From Pedobacter sp. (GTDB lineage: Bacteria; Bacteroidota; Bacteroidia; Sphingobacteriales; Sphingobacteriaceae), in contig SEDG01000119.1 of assembly GCA_004295885.1 (NCBI GenBank), positions 1 to 7,032 on the forward strand: a stretch of 7,032 bases of DNA. The letters run 5' to 3'. The notes under the pieces are model-generated. The model saw nothing but the letters and a program-made list of their open reading frames with translations. It did no database searches and was not told the origin of the DNA. The position numbers were made by a program, and so were the translations under genes. Below, in pieces: positions 4,696-7,032 of the stretch; within the stretch, counting starts at the first letter, position 1, and each line of letters begins with the position of its first letter.

Positions 4696-6438
4696 ATGAA
4701 TAAATTATCACTCCTTTTCATATTTTTCATCACTATAAATTCTTTTGCCCAACAAACTCCTTTTGAAAAAAGCGGTAAAAAAGAAACCACAACCTACGAG
4801 CAATCTATTTCATTTTATGAAAGCCTAGCCAAATCTTATCCGTTACAAGCTAAACTTTTTACATATGGTAGTACCGATTTTGGCAAACCTTTGCATCTAT
4901 TAGTATTATCAAAAAATAAAAACTTTGACCCTGTTACCTTAAGAAAAAGCGATAAAAGAATTTTTTTGATTAATAATGGCATACATCCAGGGGAGCCTGA
5001 AGGTATTGATGCAAGTATGCTATTTGCTCGCGACTTGTTAAAAAACAACAAGTTACCTGACAATGTAGTTATCTGCATTATCCCAGTTTATAATATTGAC
5101 GGAAGCCATAATAGAAGCGGAACATCACGAGCAAATCAAAATGGGCCAGTTGCTTATGGTTTTAGAGGAAACAGCAAAAATTACGATTTAAATAGGGATT
5201 TCATTAAAACGGATTCGAAAAACTCTCAAGCTTTTCAGCAAATATTTAATACTTGGCAACCAGAAATTTTTGTAGATACACATACTAGTAATGGCGCAGA
5301 TTACCAGTATACAATGACGTTGATTCCGACCCAGAAAGATAAGTTAAATCCGATTTTATCTGGTTATTTAACCAAAACCTTAGTGCCAGATTTGTACAGC
5401 AAAATGAAAACTATCGGTTATGAATTAATCCCGTATGTTAACTCTATCAACGAAACTCCAGATGCGGGAATTACAGGTTATATTGAATCTCCACGGTACT
5501 CAACTGGTTATGCGGCACTACATAATTCCATCGGTTTTATGCCAGAAACACACATGCTTAAAGATTTCGACAAACGTGTAGAATCTACGTATAAACTCCT
5601 AAATACTTATGTAGACGTAATTGTTAGGGACGCAAAAGTTATAGGAGAAAATAAGCGCAAAGCGGATGAGTATGTAGCGAGCCAGAAGGATTTCCCATTA
5701 GACTGGAAGTTAAATCGCTCTGTGTACGATAGCATTGAGTTTAAGGGCTATGTTGCCAAGTATAGACCAAGTGAAGTGAGTGGAACAGATAGATTATACT
5801 ATGACAGAAAAGACCCTTACACCAAAAAAATAAAATACTGGGATAACTTTGAACCGAGCCTCACAGTTGCTAAACCTATTGCTTATGTAATTCCGAAAGC
5901 CTGGGATAAAGTAATCGCTCTGCTTAAATTGAATAATGTAAAAATGCAACGATTAGCCAGTGATGTAAAACTAGATTTAGATATGTATTACATTGGTGAG
6001 ATTAAAACAGGAACTCGCCCCTATGAAGGACATTATCAACACTCTGGTGTAAATCTAACAACCGTTAAACAAGCTGTTCAGTTTTACGCTGGCGATTACG
6101 TAGTTTATGTTAACCAAGCTAACAACCGCTACATTGTAGAAACCCTGGAACCACAAGCGATTGATTCGTTTTTTAACTGGAACTTTTTCGACTCGATTTT
6201 AGGGCAAAAAGAAGGTTATTCTAGCTACGTTTTTGAAGACACCGCAGCAGATTTATTGAAGAAATATCCAGAGCTTAAACAAAAACTGGAAGCAGAAAAA
6301 CTTAAAAATCCCGACTTCGCCAAAAGCGGAAGAATGCAGTTAGATTTTATTTACAAAAATTCTGATTATTTCGAAAAAACCTATATGCGCTATCCAATTG
6401 GCAGATTGCAACAAGAAACCAAACTAAACTTAAAATAA
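4696..6438 (+). CDS. Secreted M14-family zinc metallocarboxypeptidase
   Basis: The 580-residue precursor has a signal peptide at 1-18 (ending NSFA, cut before Gln19), so it acts in the periplasm or outside. The peptidase domain covers about 35-310. Zinc ligands are His97 and Glu100 in HPGE plus His196 in VDTHTSNG. Arg167 in DLNRDF is the substrate carboxylate contact region, and Glu284 in MPETHML fits the catalytic glutamate. All are intact, so it should be active. Classical carboxypeptidases of this family have only about 300 residues in the catalytic part; here a further 270 residues (about 310-580) form a C-terminal region I cannot assign, including GTRPYEGHYQH (438-448) and a lysine- and glutamate-rich helix at 515-537. 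No lipoprotein cysteine is present. The rhomboid gene starts one base after the stop, which suggests co-transcription. Substrate is unknown. Confidence 0.85.
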   Translation: MNKLSLLFIFFITINSFAQQTPFEKSGKKETTTYEQSISFYESLAKSYPLQAKLFTYGSTDFGKPLHLLVLSKNKNFDPVTLRKSDKRIFLINNGIHPGEPEGIDASMLFARDLLKNNKLPDNVVICIIPVYNIDGSHNRSGTSRANQNGPVAYGFRGNSKNYDLNRDFIKTDSKNSQAFQQIFNTWQPEIFVDTHTSNGADYQYTMTLIPTQKDKLNPILSGYLTKTLVPDLYSKMKTIGYELIPYVNSINETPDAGITGYIESPRYSTGYAALHNSIGFMPETHMLKDFDKRVESTYKLLNTYVDVIVRDAKVIGENKRKADEYVASQKDFPLDWKLNRSVYDSIEFKGYVAKYRPSEVSGTDRLYYDRKDPYTKKIKYWDNFEPSLTVAKPIAYVIPKAWDKVIALLKLNNVKMQRLASDVKLDLDMYYIGEIKTGTRPYEGHYQHSGVNLTTVKQAVQFYAGDYVVYVNQANNRYIVETLEPQAIDSFFNWNFFDSILGQKEGYSSYVFEDTAADLLKKYPELKQKLEAEKLKNPDFAKSGRMQLDFIYKNSDYFEKTYMRYPIGRLQQETKLNLK

Positions 6439-6439
6439 C

Positions 6440-7032
6440 ATGATGCAATACTTAAACGAGACTCCGGTAGCGTCAATTATATTCATTTTTACGTTAGTCA
6501 CCAGTGTTTATGCCTTCAATGATGCCACAGTTTATGGCAAGTTCATGTTGCATCCGTATACGGTAAGCAAGGGTAAAAAATTGTATACCTACATCACAAG
6601 TGGTTTAATCCATGCTGATTGGATGCACTTGTTTTTTAACATGTTCACTTTTGTGTTTTTTGCCTTCCCTTTAGAAAAAATGATGGGCCATTGGCAGTTT
6701 GGTCTAATGTATTTTTTGGCTTTAATCTTAAGTGATATCCCAACGGTTATTAAACATAAAGACCATTTTTGGTATAACAGTTTGGGAGCTTCTGGAGCAA
6801 TAAGCGCAGTGCTTTTTAGCTATATTTTATTTAAGCCATTCACCATAATCGGTGTAATGTTTATTCCGATGCCGGCACTTTTGTTTGCTGTGCTTTACTT
6901 AGCCTATTCTTGGTATATGTCTAAAAACGCAAAAGATAATATTGGTCATGATGCGCACTTTTTCGGCGCACTAACAGGGCTGGTTTTTACCATCATATTT
7001 GTGCAAGGAGTTATTCCGAACTTCATTGCGGA
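6440..7032 (+). CDS. Rhomboid-family intramembrane serine protease (partial, runs off right edge)
   Basis: The visible 197 codons encode a polytopic membrane protein with intact rhomboid motifs. HADWMHLFFNM (58-68) carries the His and Asn that stabilise the oxyanion (His63, Asn67). GASGA (116-120) holds the nucleophile Ser118, and GHDAHFFGALTG (169-180) holds the catalytic His173. It should therefore be an active protease that cuts membrane proteins within or near a helix. Both ATG 6440 and ATG 6443 are possible starts. Only one base separates it from the stop of the M14 gene, so translational coupling is likely. Hydrophobic segments lie near 9-26, 63-77, 84-102, 117-131, 136-158 and 174-191. 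The frame is open at the right edge, and only the C-terminus is missing. Confidence 0.9.
   Translation, partial: MMQYLNETPVASIIFIFTLVTSVYAFNDATVYGKFMLHPYTVSKGKKLYTYITSGLIHADWMHLFFNMFTFVFFAFPLEKMMGHWQFGLMYFLALILSDIPTVIKHKDHFWYNSLGASGAISAVLFSYILFKPFTIIGVMFIPMPALLFAVLYLAYSWYMSKNAKDNIGHDAHFFGALTGLVFTIIFVQGVIPNFIA

Noticed and set aside
4836..5078. Minus-strand open frame of 80 codons inside the M14 gene
   Set aside because: It is antisense to the zinc-binding HPGE region, which is constrained by the real protein.

Overview
The window looks like an ordinary chromosomal segment from a member of the Bacteroidota, most likely a Sphingobacteriaceae-type organism such as Pedobacter. This genus-level guess is from memory of similar gene families and was not checked. 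Three things support the phylum: low G+C; repeated matches to the Bacteroidota promoter -7 consensus TAnnTTTG just upstream of genes, with almost no Shine-Dalgarno sequences; and secreted proteins whose signal peptides end in the typical FAQ/FSQ pattern.

Layout. Positions 1-383 hold no convincing gene. They contain a leftward promoter for a gene outside the window, a degenerate 7-base tandem repeat and a hairpin-forming intergenic repeat. A small four-helix membrane protein of unknown function lies on the minus strand (384-752). It is divergent from a plus-strand pair: a YtxH-like single-pass small protein (837-1043) and a class I SAM-dependent methyltransferase (1080-1766). The methyltransferase start codon is framed by a perfect 12-bp inverted repeat and lies 3 bases after a perfect -7 box. 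The methyltransferase converges on pepT, a complete M20B tripeptide aminopeptidase on the minus strand (1895-3148). A hairpin with a UUCG tetraloop lies between them.

From 3223 to the right edge everything is on the plus strand and tightly packed. Two tandem paralogous outer-membrane beta-barrel proteins both begin with TTG and are 6 bases apart. They are followed by a secreted M14-family zinc carboxypeptidase (4696-6438) with its own candidate promoter. One base later comes a rhomboid intramembrane serine protease that runs off the right edge (6440-7032). This half therefore codes for envelope proteins and proteases, while pepT points to cytoplasmic peptide use.

I do not see a new defence, mobile or biosynthetic system. 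The items most worth a second look are regulatory: the inverted repeat around the methyltransferase start, a shared 10-mer TTTTCCAAAA that recurs at the pepT start, the interleaved divergent promoters between pepT and the first barrel gene, and the paired TTG starts.
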